DNA from: Chryseobacterium phosphatilyticum
GTDB taxonomy: Bacteria > Bacteroidota > Bacteroidia > Flavobacteriales > Weeksellaceae
Direction: 5' to 3'
Assembly (NCBI RefSeq): GCF_002899825.2
Contig: NZ_PPED02000006.1
Coordinates: forward strand, 186,001-250,000
Length of the DNA stretch: 64,000 bases
Positions 8,595 to 16,581 of the stretch are shown here, piece by piece. The position numbers and the translations under genes were made by a program. The notes below the pieces were generated by a model. The model saw only the letters and a program-made list of their open reading frames with translations. It did no database searches and had not been told where the DNA came from. Position 1 is the stretch's first letter. Every line of letters starts with the position of its first letter.

Positions 8595-9167
8595 TTATTT
8601 TGGAAATCTCATTTTGTAACCAATGCTTACATCTCCCTGAGAAATCTTTGTCAGTTTTCCTTTTACCAGTTTCTTCTTTAATGCACTTAAATGATCGGTA
8701 AATAAGATCCCTTCAATGTGATCGTATTCATGTTGAATTACGCGGGCTCTAATATCGGAAAAAGTTTCTGTATGTTTTACAAAATTTTCGTCATAATATT
8801 CAATAACGATTGTACCTTTTCTTTTCACATCTTCTCTTACATCGGGAATAGACAGGCAACCTTCATTAAACTTCCATTCTTCACCAGATTCTTCAAGAAT
8901 TCTGGCATTGATGAAAACTTTTTTAAACTCAGCCAGCTCATCCTTGATATCCTCATAATCCTCATCTTCTGCAAGGGGAGTTACATCGATGACAAACATA
9001 CGAACATCAAGTCCGATCTGAGGCGCTGCAAGACCTATGCCATTGGCGCTATACATCGTTTCAAACATGTTATCTATCAATTCCTGTAATCCGGGATAAT
9101 CTTTATCTATATCTTTTCCTACTTTTCTCAAAACAGGATCCCCAAAAGCTCTTATCGGTAATATCAT
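8595..9167 (-). CDS. def: Peptide deformylase
   Basis: The 190-residue protein carries the three diagnostic motifs: GIGLAAPQIG (43-52), EGCLS (102-106, metal-binding Cys) and HEYDH (146-150, two metal-binding His and the catalytic Glu). It removes the N-formyl group from new proteins, using Fe2+ or another divalent metal, and is normally essential. An acidic insert around residues 65-82 (PLAEDEDYEDIKDELAEF) is usual in Bacteroidota enzymes. Its start overlaps the ruvX stop by 4 bp (ATGA), which points to translational coupling. Confidence 0.97.
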   Translation of the reverse strand: MILPIRAFGDPVLRKVGKDIDKDYPGLQELIDNMFETMYSANGIGLAAPQIGLDVRMFVIDVTPLAEDEDYEDIKDELAEFKKVFINARILEESGEEWKFNEGCLSIPDVREDVKRKGTIVIEYYDENFVKHTETFSDIRARVIQHEYDHIEGILFTDHLSALKKKLVKGKLTKISQGDVSIGYKMRFPK

Positions 9168-9580
9168 CTTAATCTTTGTTCTAAAAAATTTTGCAATATA
9201 ATAGTTGCACTTACTTTATCTATCAATCCTTTTTCCTGTCTCTTTTTTTTATTTTTTCCACTTTGAGAAATAAAAAATGAGGCCATTTTGGAGGTAAACC
9301 TTTCATCAAAACGATGGACTGCAATATCCGAAAATTCTTTCTTAAATTCATCAATGAATTTTAAAATATCACTTTCCACTTCGGAAATATTTCCTTTTAA
9401 ATCTATGGGAAGCCCAACCACCACTTCATCTACCTTATTTTCACTGAAATATTTTTTTAAAAACTCCATTAAAGATTTGGTTTCCACGGTGTCCAGGCCA
9501 CTGGCTATAATCTGCATATCATCTGTTGCAGCAATGCCACAACGTGCCTTTCCATAGTCTATTGCAAGGATTTGTCCCAT
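9164..9580 (-). CDS. ruvX: Putative pre-16S rRNA nuclease / Holliday-junction resolvase RuvX (YqgF)
   Basis: The 138-residue length is typical. Motifs of the RNase H-like YqgF fold are visible: AIDYGKARCGIA at 6-17 with the catalytic Asp, VVVGLPIDLKGN in the middle, HRFDERFTS at about 92-100, and a C-terminal KGLIDKVSATIILQNFL with the last acidic residue. YqgF proteins take part in 5'-end processing of 16S rRNA and were earlier proposed to resolve Holliday junctions. It is the first gene of the ruvX-def pair and is divergent from sixA, 115 bp away. Confidence 0.93.
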   Translation of the reverse strand: MGQILAIDYGKARCGIAATDDMQIIASGLDTVETKSLMEFLKKYFSENKVDEVVVGLPIDLKGNISEVESDILKFIDEFKKEFSDIAVHRFDERFTSKMASFFISQSGKNKKKRQEKGLIDKVSATIILQNFLEQRLR

Positions 9581-9695
9581 AATTTTGCAAATTTACTAAA
9601 ATTTAATGATTTTATTCATAACGCAGTTTTTTTATATAAATCATGTTTTATTCCATTTTTTTTTTTATAATTTTAATCTTCCAAAAAACAATTAT

Positions 9696-10172
9696 ATGAA
9701 GAAACTCATCCTCGTAAGACATGCAAAGAGCGACTGGCCGGAAGAAACGGAGGACTTTGACAGACCTTTGGCAGACAAAGGTTTGGAGGACGCTATGAAC
9801 ATGTCGAGGTTCTTAAAAAACAATCATATTTCTATTGATCATTTCGTATCAAGCCCTGCGGTACGAGCTCTGAACACCTGCAAAATTTTCAACCAAACCT
9901 ATCAGCTGAACTGTTCTACTGACGAAAAGCTATACAATCCTTCAGAAAGAAGTTTTGAATCTGTAATATATGATCTTGATGATAATTTAAGCTCTGTCGC
10001 TTTTTTTTCTCATAATAATGGAATTTCAAATTTCGCGAATTCTATTTCTGAAGATATTTTCCACTTCCCTACTTGTGGTGTTGCCGGTTTTGAAGTAGAC
10101 TGTAATTCATGGTCTGAATTTGACGGTGCCAAAAAGAAGCTTCTTTTCTTTTATGAACCCGGGAAAATATAA
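9696..10172 (+). CDS. sixA: SixA-like phosphohistidine phosphatase
   Basis: The 158-residue product begins with the histidine-phosphatase motif LVRHAKSDW (RHA at 8-10). It continues with DFDRPLADKGLEDA and VSSPAVRALNTCKIF, which hold the phosphate-binding Arg and the family SSPxxRA pattern, and it has a later catalytic His in FFSHNNGI. It would remove phosphate from histidine on phosphotransfer proteins, although substrates in this phylum are not known. The start at 9696 is chosen because the family begins at MKKLILVRHAK; a longer frame from 9606 adds unrelated residues. Its 3' end overlaps the next gene by 20 bp. Confidence 0.9.
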   Translation: MKKLILVRHAKSDWPEETEDFDRPLADKGLEDAMNMSRFLKNNHISIDHFVSSPAVRALNTCKIFNQTYQLNCSTDEKLYNPSERSFESVIYDLDDNLSSVAFFSHNNGISNFANSISEDIFHFPTCGVAGFEVDCNSWSEFDGAKKKLLFFYEPGKI

Positions 10173-11046
10173 GTTCGAATCTCTCCTCTTTTATGTAATA
10201 GTATTGACCCTCTTTTTTTCTTGCCAGAAAAAGAAGAAAACATACTTTGAGGCAATTTCCATTAATGATGTAAAACTTTCCACCACTCCTAAACCCGGAA
10301 GCTGGAGGTATAATCACGATGAGAAATTTCAAGAATTTTCAGATTTTCAAAAGACGAAGAAAATAATGCCTCAGAAGGGAAAAAATACAATTTACCTTCA
10401 GCCCATCGGGAACTTTAATAATCTCCAAAAAAAGGAGATTGAACTTACAAAAGAATATTTAAAGATCTATTTTCAGCTGGAAACAAAAATATTACCAGAC
10501 TTATCTGATACGGTTTTTCCTGGAACTGTAAGAAGAATATCCAAAGAAGGGCAGGAACAAGTATTAGCCGGCTATGTTTTAGACAGTATTTTAATTAAAA
10601 ATAAACCAAAAGATGCTGTAGTTCTTATGGGAATTACAGAAAAGGATCTTTTTCCCAGGCCTGAATGGAATTATGTTTTCGGGTTTGCTTCTTATGATGA
10701 TGGCGTAGGGGTAACTTCTATTTACAGATTTGCAGATGGGAATTTAATTAATTCTAACTTTAACGAAAGTCTTCTCAGATTAATAAAAATAAGTTCTCAT
10801 GAAATAGGACATATGTTCGGAATCAGCCATTGCCTGAATGCCAATTGTGTAATGAACGGAACCAATACCCTTGCAGAAACCGATTATCATTATGCAAGAG
10901 CTTGCTCACTCTGCCAAAGAAAACTCAGCTCAAGCATTCCTTATGATCATAAGAAACGCTTAGCTGAATTAAAAATGTTCTTTGAAAAACATCATCTTAA
11001 TTCAGAACTTGCCCGCGCTGAACAGGATTTAAATCTATTACAATAA
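10153..11046 (+). CDS. Archaemetzincin-like zinc metallopeptidase, lipoprotein
   Basis: The 297-residue product has a lipoprotein signal (SLLFYVIVLTLFFSC, Cys24) followed by a Lys run. The archaemetzincin signature is complete: HEIGHMFGISH at 216-226 binds zinc, the next residues include CLNANCVMNG, and a CSLCQRKL motif follows, giving the family's second Cys-based zinc site. It is therefore a predicted active peptidase tethered to a membrane, whereas most archaemetzincins are cytoplasmic. Substrate unknown. The start at 10153 puts the signal peptide at the N-terminus; an upstream ATG at 10120 is less likely. It overlaps sixA by 20 bp and probably shares its transcript. Confidence 0.88.
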   Translation: MNPGKYKFESLLFYVIVLTLFFSCQKKKKTYFEAISINDVKLSTTPKPGSWRYNHDEKFQEFSDFQKTKKIMPQKGKNTIYLQPIGNFNNLQKKEIELTKEYLKIYFQLETKILPDLSDTVFPGTVRRISKEGQEQVLAGYVLDSILIKNKPKDAVVLMGITEKDLFPRPEWNYVFGFASYDDGVGVTSIYRFADGNLINSNFNESLLRLIKISSHEIGHMFGISHCLNANCVMNGTNTLAETDYHYARACSLCQRKLSSSIPYDHKKRLAELKMFFEKHHLNSELARAEQDLNLLQ

Positions 11047-11071
11047 AAAAATGGGCTGAAGCCCATTTTTT
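11046..11071. terminator. Bidirectional terminator
   Basis: A 12-bp stem built on GGGCT/AGCCC, with A-run and T-run flanks, separates two convergent genes. The GGGCT-GA-AGCCC core resembles the REP-like hairpins at 55942-55993. Confidence 0.8.
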
Positions 11072-11075
11072 AAAT

Positions 11076-12620
11076 TCATTTCTTTTTTAAATCAAGATCA
11101 TCAAAATCAAAACTAAAATCGGTGACGTCAGAAATCGCTTTCAACTTTGCAGAAAGTGCTTTTCCACTCTCATCATAATCAAAAATGATATAAGCGTCAG
11201 CATCATAGCTTCTATCGTCCCATTTTATAATGAAAGAATTATTGGAAAACGGAACCAGCTCACCTTTTAATCTAGGTGAATTTTTACATGAAATTCTATA
11301 TGAGTTTCCTTGCTGAACAATATCTACATCACCAAACCAAACGTCATTGTAAGTTCCAACGAACTGTTCCGCTTTTGGCTGAAGTGATTTTTCTTTTTTA
11401 AAAGCTTCAGCTTTTGCGAAAGCATCTTTCTTTTGTTTGTCGAAGTCGGCATTCATTTTAGACATTCTCTCACCATAACTTTTCAGCCAGTTTCTGTCTG
11501 CTACTCCTAAGTAAGAGTCTTTCACTGTGTTGGTGATGGTATTGAAAGCAGCTCCTGACTGTTGATTTGTTAATACGACAATTCCCAGCTTCATATCAGG
11601 AATTAAAGTGAACTGGGTTACCGTTCCGATTAATCCACCAGTATGCTGTACTTGCTTGTGTCCTTTTACATCGCTTAAAAACCAGCCTAAACCATATCCA
11701 TAGAAACTTGTATCATATGGATTTTTAGCCGCTACCCTGTCAGGAATCTGAAGACTCCACAGTTGTTGAATATTTTTATCAGACACCAGCTTTTTACCAT
11801 CTTTAGTGGTAAAATTATTCATCAGGCATTCTGCCCAGGTAGTCATATCTTTGATGTTACTCATAATGCCTCCCGCAGCATTTCCCGTTTCGTTCCAGTC
11901 GTGAGGAACAGCTACTGCTTTCCCGTCAACCGGAGCATGGGCGTCAATTTTATTGCTTACAGCCTTAGCTCTGTTGTAGCTGCCAAAACTAGAGGTCATC
12001 CCTACAGGTTTCATAATTCGCTGTTCAATAAACTCTGCCCAGCTTAATCCTGAAATTCTGTGAATAACTTCACCCGCAACAATAAACATGATATTGTTAT
12101 AATCCAGCTTTGTTCTGAAAGGGTTTTCCGGTTTCAGATATTTTACATTACGAACGATATCATTCACCGTTAAGCTCCCTCCTTCCGGAAAAAACATCAA
12201 ATCTCCTTGTCCAAGGCCCAATCCGGCTCTGTGAGTAATCAAATCCCTGACGGTTACATTTTGGGAAACATAAGGGTCATACATTTGGAACTCAGGAATA
12301 TATTTTGAAACCTTATCATCCCAGTTCAGCTTTCCTTCGTCGGCAAGAATAGCCAGAGCTACACAAGTAAAACCTTTGGAATTGGATGCTATTCCTACCA
12401 AAGTATTGTCGTCCATAGCCTGTTTGGTTGTAAGAGAGCGTACTCCAAACCCCTTGGAATAGGTTACTTTACCATCTTTTATAATTCCTACCGACATTCC
12501 CGGAACATCGAAAGTTTTTAGGGTATTCTGGATCAGTTCATCCAGCTTCTTCTCTTCAACCTGTGCGTTTGCCAACCCTACGGTCAAAAGAAAAATGAAA
12601 AAAGAAAACTTTTGTTTCAT
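11076..12620 (-). CDS. Serine hydrolase, class C beta-lactamase/DD-peptidase family
   Basis: The 514-residue exported protein has a Sec signal peptide (KQKFSFFIFLLTVGLANAQ). The penicillin-binding-like fold is shown by the S79-N-S-K82 nucleophile motif, LDYNN as the YxN element near residue 175, and HTGG near 326 in place of KTG. After about residue 400 a C-terminal DUF3471-like beta domain begins (EQFVGTYNDVWFGDVDIV). Such proteins act in the periplasm or at the surface as esterases, DD-peptidases or D-aminopeptidases. True beta-lactamase activity is not implied. It is monocistronic, with a terminator shared with the convergent archaemetzincin gene. Confidence 0.9.
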   Translation of the reverse strand: MKQKFSFFIFLLTVGLANAQVEEKKLDELIQNTLKTFDVPGMSVGIIKDGKVTYSKGFGVRSLTTKQAMDDNTLVGIASNSKGFTCVALAILADEGKLNWDDKVSKYIPEFQMYDPYVSQNVTVRDLITHRAGLGLGQGDLMFFPEGGSLTVNDIVRNVKYLKPENPFRTKLDYNNIMFIVAGEVIHRISGLSWAEFIEQRIMKPVGMTSSFGSYNRAKAVSNKIDAHAPVDGKAVAVPHDWNETGNAAGGIMSNIKDMTTWAECLMNNFTTKDGKKLVSDKNIQQLWSLQIPDRVAAKNPYDTSFYGYGLGWFLSDVKGHKQVQHTGGLIGTVTQFTLIPDMKLGIVVLTNQQSGAAFNTITNTVKDSYLGVADRNWLKSYGERMSKMNADFDKQKKDAFAKAEAFKKEKSLQPKAEQFVGTYNDVWFGDVDIVQQGNSYRISCKNSPRLKGELVPFSNNSFIIKWDDRSYDADAYIIFDYDESGKALSAKLKAISDVTDFSFDFDDLDLKKK

Positions 12621-12721
12621 TATTTTTTTAATTTTTCCAAATTTAATAAATATTCGATGATGTTAATTTTGTCAATGTTAAAAGTTTACTTACATTACCA
12701 CCCAAACAGTTTTTATTATAC

Positions 12722-13186
12722 ATGAAAAAGTTTATCTGGACTGCACTATTGTCTATTTTTACCATGGGTTTTGCAAAGAGTCAGGACAAAGTTTCAAACC
12801 CTTTATTGCTACAAACCTGGAAGCTCAAAAAACTGGACACTTATATTTATACCTACGAAAGGAAAGATGTCTTTGATAACAGAAGCTATGGAATCAGGTT
12901 CAAAGAAAATGGAAAAATGCAGGGAAGTTTACCCAAACCGGGAAGTGGGAACGGTGATCTTGAGGATATTACCAGTAAAGCTTTACAATTTGAACGTTAT
13001 ACCGGTGACTGGAAAAAAACTTCAGATAGCACACTCACAATCGTATTTCCTTCAAATGCCAGAATGAATGGCAATTTTATTATTTCAAGACTGACCGGTA
13101 CTGAATTAAAATTAAAAAGACTCTTCGATCCTAAAACAGAGAAGAAAATGGATTCTATCCGAAGGGAAAAGAATATTCTCGATTAA
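12722..13186 (+). CDS. Secreted lipocalin-like hypothetical protein
   Basis: The 154-residue product has a Sec signal peptide (KKFIWTALLSIFTMGFAKSQ). The mature part has a lipocalin-like pattern: LLQTWKLKKLDTY, a strand with GIRFKENGKMQG, then TGDWKKTSDSTLTIVF and LKLKRLF. Such small domains occur in many secreted Bacteroidota proteins and have no assigned role. A -7-like TAATTTTG lies at 12664-12671. The gene is divergent from the serine hydrolase and unlinked to the next gene, which has its own -7 element. Confidence 0.75.
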   Translation: MKKFIWTALLSIFTMGFAKSQDKVSNPLLLQTWKLKKLDTYIYTYERKDVFDNRSYGIRFKENGKMQGSLPKPGSGNGDLEDITSKALQFERYTGDWKKTSDSTLTIVFPSNARMNGNFIISRLTGTELKLKRLFDPKTEKKMDSIRREKNILD

Positions 13187-13246
13187 TATCTGAAAAAATC
13201 TTCCGGGAATTATCATTCTGAAAAAATAATTTTATTCCAGCTTCTT

Positions 13247-13254
13247 TATATTTG
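13247..13254 (+). promoter_or_regulatory. TANNTTTG -7 element
   Basis: TATATTTG lies 21 bp upstream of the ATG at 13276. A clear -33 TTG is not visible at the usual distance. Confidence 0.35.
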
Positions 13255-13275
13255 CACAATAAAAAGCATTAAAAA

Positions 13276-13725
13276 ATGACAATACCCCGATTATTGGCTT
13301 TCTTCATCCTGATGATAAGCTGTAATTTATATTTTTCTCAGGACGTAACCATAAAAGACGATAAGGTTTTATTAAATGGGAAACAGATCTTAAAGACAGA
13401 AAAAATCTCTCTTGCTCAATATTCATTTTTCTCCATGAAAAATGATGATGAAATATTATTGTACAAATACATGGATAATGAAACGCCAAGTTATGTAAGT
13501 GACGATTATTTTATCCTTAATTTTTTAACCGAAAAAGTAAAAGTTGAATCTAAGGACCTGGGAAAAGTTTCCAATTTCATGAACTCCAGAAAAGGAATGG
13601 AAAAAATAATAAGATGGCTGCTCAAAGAAAGGGTCATCAATCAGGATGGTGAACTGAACCCTGATCGCCTTGCTATATTCAAAGAAAAATACGACGAAAA
13701 TCTCACTTCCAGAACCCTTAGATAA
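13276..13725 (+). CDS. Exported hypothetical protein
   Basis: The 149-residue product has a Sec signal peptide (IPRLLAFFILMISCNLYFSQ); an internal Cys makes a lipoprotein possible but the motif is poor. The mature part includes DVTIKDDKVLLNGKQILK and a C-terminal helical stretch (GMEKIIRWLLKERVINQDGELN). This tail resembles those of flavobacterial periplasmic proteins of unknown function. Its stop overlaps the start of the phosphodiesterase gene by one base (TAATG), which suggests translational coupling. Confidence 0.7.
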   Translation: MTIPRLLAFFILMISCNLYFSQDVTIKDDKVLLNGKQILKTEKISLAQYSFFSMKNDDEILLYKYMDNETPSYVSDDYFILNFLTEKVKVESKDLGKVSNFMNSRKGMEKIIRWLLKERVINQDGELNPDRLAIFKEKYDENLTSRTLR

Positions 13726-14222
13726 TGACAAAGATTCTTCTCCTCTCCGATTCTCATTCATATATAGATGAGCGCATTCTGGAATATGCTGCACAGGCAG
13801 ATGAAATCTGGCATTGCGGGGATTTCGGAAGCATGGATGTTATTGAACAGCTGGAAAAAGTAAAACCTTTAAAAGGAGTTTACGGTAATATAGACAACGC
13901 TAAAATACGTTCAGAATTTCCTGAAGTGAATCGTTTTTTCTGTGAAAAACTGGAAGTTTTAATGATCCATATCGGTGGGTATCCGGGAAAATATACGCCA
14001 CTAACCAGAAAAGAAATTTCAGAAAAAACACCTAAGTTATTTATTTCAGGACACTCCCATATTTTAAAGGCAATGTATGATGAAAAAAATAATCTTTTAC
14101 ACCTGAATCCCGGCGCTTGTGGAAAACAGGGATGGCATAAAGTAAGAACGATGATGCGCTTTGTAGTGGATGGTGAGGAAATAAAGGAGCTGGAGGTGAT
14201 TGAGCTGGGGGGAAGAGTGTAA
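13725..14222 (+). CDS. YfcE/MJ0936-family metallophosphodiesterase
   Basis: The 165-residue protein has all metal-binding motifs of the small phosphodiesterase family: LLSDSHS (D9, H11), HCGDFG (about 33-38), GNID (about 54-57), a mid-protein MIHIGG with the conserved His, and SGHSHILK near 108 followed by LNPGACG. It hydrolyses phosphodiester bonds, possibly of cyclic nucleotides or small esters, in the cytoplasm with Mn2+. Its natural substrate is unknown. It starts on the stop codon of the preceding exported protein gene, so the two are co-translated. Confidence 0.9.
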   Translation: MTKILLLSDSHSYIDERILEYAAQADEIWHCGDFGSMDVIEQLEKVKPLKGVYGNIDNAKIRSEFPEVNRFFCEKLEVLMIHIGGYPGKYTPLTRKEISEKTPKLFISGHSHILKAMYDEKNNLLHLNPGACGKQGWHKVRTMMRFVVDGEEIKELEVIELGGRV

Positions 14223-14289
14223 GGATAATTTTGACATAGTTGAGAAACATGTCAGGATAAGATTGATAATTCAAAGTAGTTAAAAAGAC

Positions 14290-14784
14290 ATGAAAATCGG
14301 GGATACCGTTTCTGTTGTAGATGAAGATTTAAGCGGAGTTGTAACTTCCGTGAAGGGGGATATTGTGGTATTTAAAGATGAATACGGATTTACCCATCAG
14401 TATTCAAAAGAAAAGCTGGTCCCAAAGAATGCTGATTTGTATGAAAATATAAGGATTGTAAGAAAAGCTGAACCTAAAAAAATAATTTCTAAGAAACATC
14501 AGAAAAATCATTTGGTTTTGGATCTGCATTTTCATAATTTGGTAAAGAATCCTAATGACTATGATAGTTTTGAAAGACTCTTTATTCAAAAGGAAAGATT
14601 AATTGAAGTATTAGAATTTTGCCGGAAAAATAATTTAAAAAGACTTGAAATTGTTCATGGTATTGGTGACGGAACCTTGCAGAGAATGGTTCGGGATGTT
14701 TTGGAAAGCCAGGTGAATATTGATTTTTATAATAAGGAAATACTTCACCATCAATCAGGTGCGGTAATGGTAGAATTTCACTAA
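14290..14784 (+). CDS. Smr-domain protein
   Basis: The 164-residue protein has an N-terminal SH3-like part (MKIGDTVSVVDEDLSGVVTSVKGD) and a C-terminal Smr domain from about residue 75. In that domain LDLHFH replaces the usual LDLHG, and EIVHGIGDGTLQRMV replaces HGKGxGxL. Smr domains, also found at the C-terminus of MutS2, are nicking or RNA-cleaving endonucleases. Here the domain stands free of a MutS part. It lies 65 bp after the phosphodiesterase gene. The next gene has its own promoter motif overlapping this stop codon. Confidence 0.85.
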   Translation: MKIGDTVSVVDEDLSGVVTSVKGDIVVFKDEYGFTHQYSKEKLVPKNADLYENIRIVRKAEPKKIISKKHQKNHLVLDLHFHNLVKNPNDYDSFERLFIQKERLIEVLEFCRKNNLKRLEIVHGIGDGTLQRMVRDVLESQVNIDFYNKEILHHQSGAVMVEFH

Positions 14785-14789
14785 ATTTG
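14782..14789 (+). promoter_or_regulatory. TANNTTTG -7 element overlapping a stop codon
   Basis: TAAATTTG begins on the TAA stop of the Smr gene and lies 13 bp before the ATG of the DUF3822 gene. This suggests that DUF3822-rsmD has its own promoter. Confidence 0.35.
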
Positions 14790-14802
14790 CAGCAATTGAA
14801 TT

Positions 14803-15519
14803 ATGAACGTACTTAATTTACTTTTTACCAAAGACGGATTGATTTATCAGATTGTGAAGAACAAAAGCATTCTGGAAGAGAAGTCTTATTTCGTTACTGA
14901 TGAGACCCCGGCCAACCTTATCGATGAAAAGCTGGACGAAGTTCTTATTAAACAACGCTTCGATGAAATCCAGGTGGTTTCTGCATGGAATCATTTCACC
15001 CTGATGCCGGAAGGTTTTTCCGATCATGATGCCGGCTTTGACCTGATTGCCTATAATGCGCCTGCTGATAAAGAACAGGAAGAACTGATGCTCTCTATCA
15101 ACAAAAAATTCAATATCCAGTTTTATTATACTTTCCCCAAAAACTACTACAAGAAAATAAAAGAACTGGCTATACCGGTACATTTTAACTTTTCAGGAGA
15201 AAAGTTCCTCAACTCGATCAACAATAAAAGCCATAAAGAAATTCACATCAACCTTTATCATAACCAATGTGAATTTTTTGCGATTGATAATAAAAAGATT
15301 ATTCTTTACAACAATCTTGATGTTAACTCGGAAGTCGACTTCCTTTATTTTATTATGTTTACATTGAGTAAAATCGGTTTTGGAATTAATGAAACCAGCT
15401 TTTATGCTTACGGTGAAACAACGGAAAATGAAACGTTCATTTCCGAGCTTCAGAAATTTGTGAAAAACCTGAAAATTGTTTTTGACAATATTCCTAATAA
15501 GAATTTTATACTTAATTAG
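14803..15519 (+). CDS. DUF3822 family protein
   Basis: The 238-residue protein matches the DUF3822 family of Bacteroidota, which has an actin/ASKHA-like fold. Visible features are an N-terminal LLFTKDGLIYQIVKNKSIL, a central HINLYHNQCEFFAIDNKKIILYNNLDVNSEVDFLYFIMF (two parts), and a C-terminal YGETTENETFISELQKF. There is no signal peptide. The gene commonly sits directly upstream of rsmD, as here (81 bp gap). The function is unknown; the link to an rRNA methyltransferase is positional only. Confidence 0.85.
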   Translation: MNVLNLLFTKDGLIYQIVKNKSILEEKSYFVTDETPANLIDEKLDEVLIKQRFDEIQVVSAWNHFTLMPEGFSDHDAGFDLIAYNAPADKEQEELMLSINKKFNIQFYYTFPKNYYKKIKELAIPVHFNFSGEKFLNSINNKSHKEIHINLYHNQCEFFAIDNKKIILYNNLDVNSEVDFLYFIMFTLSKIGFGINETSFYAYGETTENETFISELQKFVKNLKIVFDNIPNKNFILN

Positions 15520-15600
15520 ATTGTAGTTCGCAGGTACAGAGATTGAAATACCTGATCATCTGCTGGCTATCGTCTACTCGCTTAACTTTAACAAAAAAAT

Positions 15601-16173
15601 ATGTTCAGAATCATATCAGGCAAATGGAAAGCCAAAAAAATTGCAGCTCCTAAAAACTTTGATGTAAGACCCACCACGGATTTTGCAAAAGAAGCTTTAT
15701 TCAGTATCCTGGAAAACAAATACGACATGCAGTCGATTTCAGTACTTGATCTGTTTGCGGGAATTGGTTCTATTTCATTAGAATTTGCTTCAAGAGGGTG
15801 CAAGGATGTTACTTCTGTAGAAATGAACCCAAAGCACACCTCATTTATCAACTCTACAGCTTCAGAGCTGGATATGTCACTTCAGATCAATACACAGAGA
15901 GGCGACACATTCGACTGGCTTAAAAAATTCAGAAATAAAAAATCTTTTGAAATTGTTTTTTCTGATGCCCCATTCGAAATGGAAGAAAAGAAATACTACG
16001 AACTCATTTCTTTAGTACTGAATAATAAATACTTAAAAGAAAATGGTATTCTTATCGTAGAACACCAGAGTCGTATGAAACTTGAGCATCCTAATCTCAT
16101 CGATACCCGAAAATATGGAAACGTAAGTTTCAGTTTTTTTGAACCTAATAAAGAAAATAATCAGGAACTTTAA
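15601..16173 (+). CDS. rsmD: 16S rRNA (guanine-N2)-methyltransferase RsmD
   Basis: The 190-residue protein is an RsmD-type SAM methyltransferase that methylates G966 of 16S rRNA on the 30S subunit. It begins with MFRIISGKWKAKKIAAP and RPTTDFAKEALFSIL, both diagnostic of RsmD, then motif I DLFAGIGSISLEFASRG at about 56-72. Motif IV is SDAPF (about 120-124), where the family usually has DPPY or DPPF; the Pro-to-Ala change is noted under findings. Its last four bases overlap the convergent hxlR-type gene, and a hairpin terminator lies across both 3' ends. Confidence 0.93.
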   Translation: MFRIISGKWKAKKIAAPKNFDVRPTTDFAKEALFSILENKYDMQSISVLDLFAGIGSISLEFASRGCKDVTSVEMNPKHTSFINSTASELDMSLQINTQRGDTFDWLKKFRNKKSFEIVFSDAPFEMEEKKYYELISLVLNNKYLKENGILIVEHQSRMKLEHPNLIDTRKYGNVSFSFFEPNKENNQEL

Positions 16174-16190
16174 TTCCTGATTATTTTTTT
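16154..16190. terminator. Bidirectional terminator inside the overlapping 3' ends
   Basis: A 14-bp stem (16154-16167 with 16174-16187) built on AATAATCAGGAA and its complement has a 6-nt loop and a T-run. Both stop codons (rsmD at 16171-16173, the HxlR gene at 16170-16172) lie within it, so one sequence serves as coding DNA and terminator. Confidence 0.8.
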
Positions 16191-16517
16191 GGAAAGCTCA
16201 GGAGCTCCTTTACCCCATTGCGTAATGGCCTCTAAAACAGGCAGCAGGGTTTTTCCAAATTCTGTTAATTCATATTCAACCACCAAAGGAGGCTTTTCTG
16301 TAAAAACAGTCCTGTCTATGACACCATCCTCCTCTAGTTGCTTAAGCTGCAAACTTAATGTTCGCTCCGTAATCGTAGGAATCGACTTTCTTAATTCGTT
16401 GTATCTTTTGGCACCATCAATAAGATGATGTAAAATCACAGCCTTCCATTTTCCGCCTATAAACCTCATGGTTACACTCGTGCAACAAGGATAAGACTTA
16501 TTATCAACTGTATACAT
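16170..16517 (-). CDS. HxlR-family transcriptional regulator
   Basis: The 115-residue protein is a winged-helix HxlR regulator: CCTSVTMRFIGGKWKAVIL at the N-terminus, RYNELRKSIPTITERTLSLQLKQLEEDGVI as the recognition region, and YELTEFGKTLLPVLEAITQWG at the C-terminus. Members such as YodB and HypR sense electrophiles or oxidants through an N-terminal Cys; here C11 and C12 sit near that place. It is divergent from a nitroreductase gene. Two inverted 13-bp sites between them suggest that it represses both itself and the nitroreductase. Confidence 0.92.
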   Translation of the reverse strand: MYTVDNKSYPCCTSVTMRFIGGKWKAVILHHLIDGAKRYNELRKSIPTITERTLSLQLKQLEEDGVIDRTVFTEKPPLVVEYELTEFGKTLLPVLEAITQWGKGAPELSKKIIRN

Positions 16518-16522
16518 TTTTG

Positions 16523-16535
16523 TACTATCATTTTT
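16523..16535. promoter_or_regulatory. Candidate HxlR operator, regulator side
   Basis: TACTATCATTTTT lies just downstream of the predicted start point of the regulator gene and 6 bp before its ATG. It is the exact reverse complement of 16582-16594. Confidence 0.5.
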
Positions 16536-16543
16536 TACCGTTA

Positions 16544-16574
16544 TTGCAAAGTTATTAAACTTAAATTAATTTTG
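16544..16574 (+). promoter_or_regulatory. Promoter of the nitroreductase gene
   Basis: TTG (16544-16546), a 20-nt spacer and TAATTTTG (16567-16574) match the Bacteroidota promoter consensus. The predicted start point lies at the edge of the operator at 16582. Confidence 0.55.
16547..16554 (-). promoter_or_regulatory. -7 element of the HxlR regulator gene
   Basis: On the minus strand this reads TAACTTTG (TANNTTTG), 29 bp upstream of the regulator's ATG. It interleaves with the divergent nitroreductase promoter. Confidence 0.45.
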
Positions 16575-16581
16575 TAACTAT

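Noticed and set aside
11076..12620. Serine hydrolase as an antibiotic-resistance beta-lactamase
   Set aside because: The SxxK and YxN motifs place it in the broad class C-like hydrolase family, but it has HTGG in place of KTG and an extra C-terminal domain, as in esterases and peptidases.
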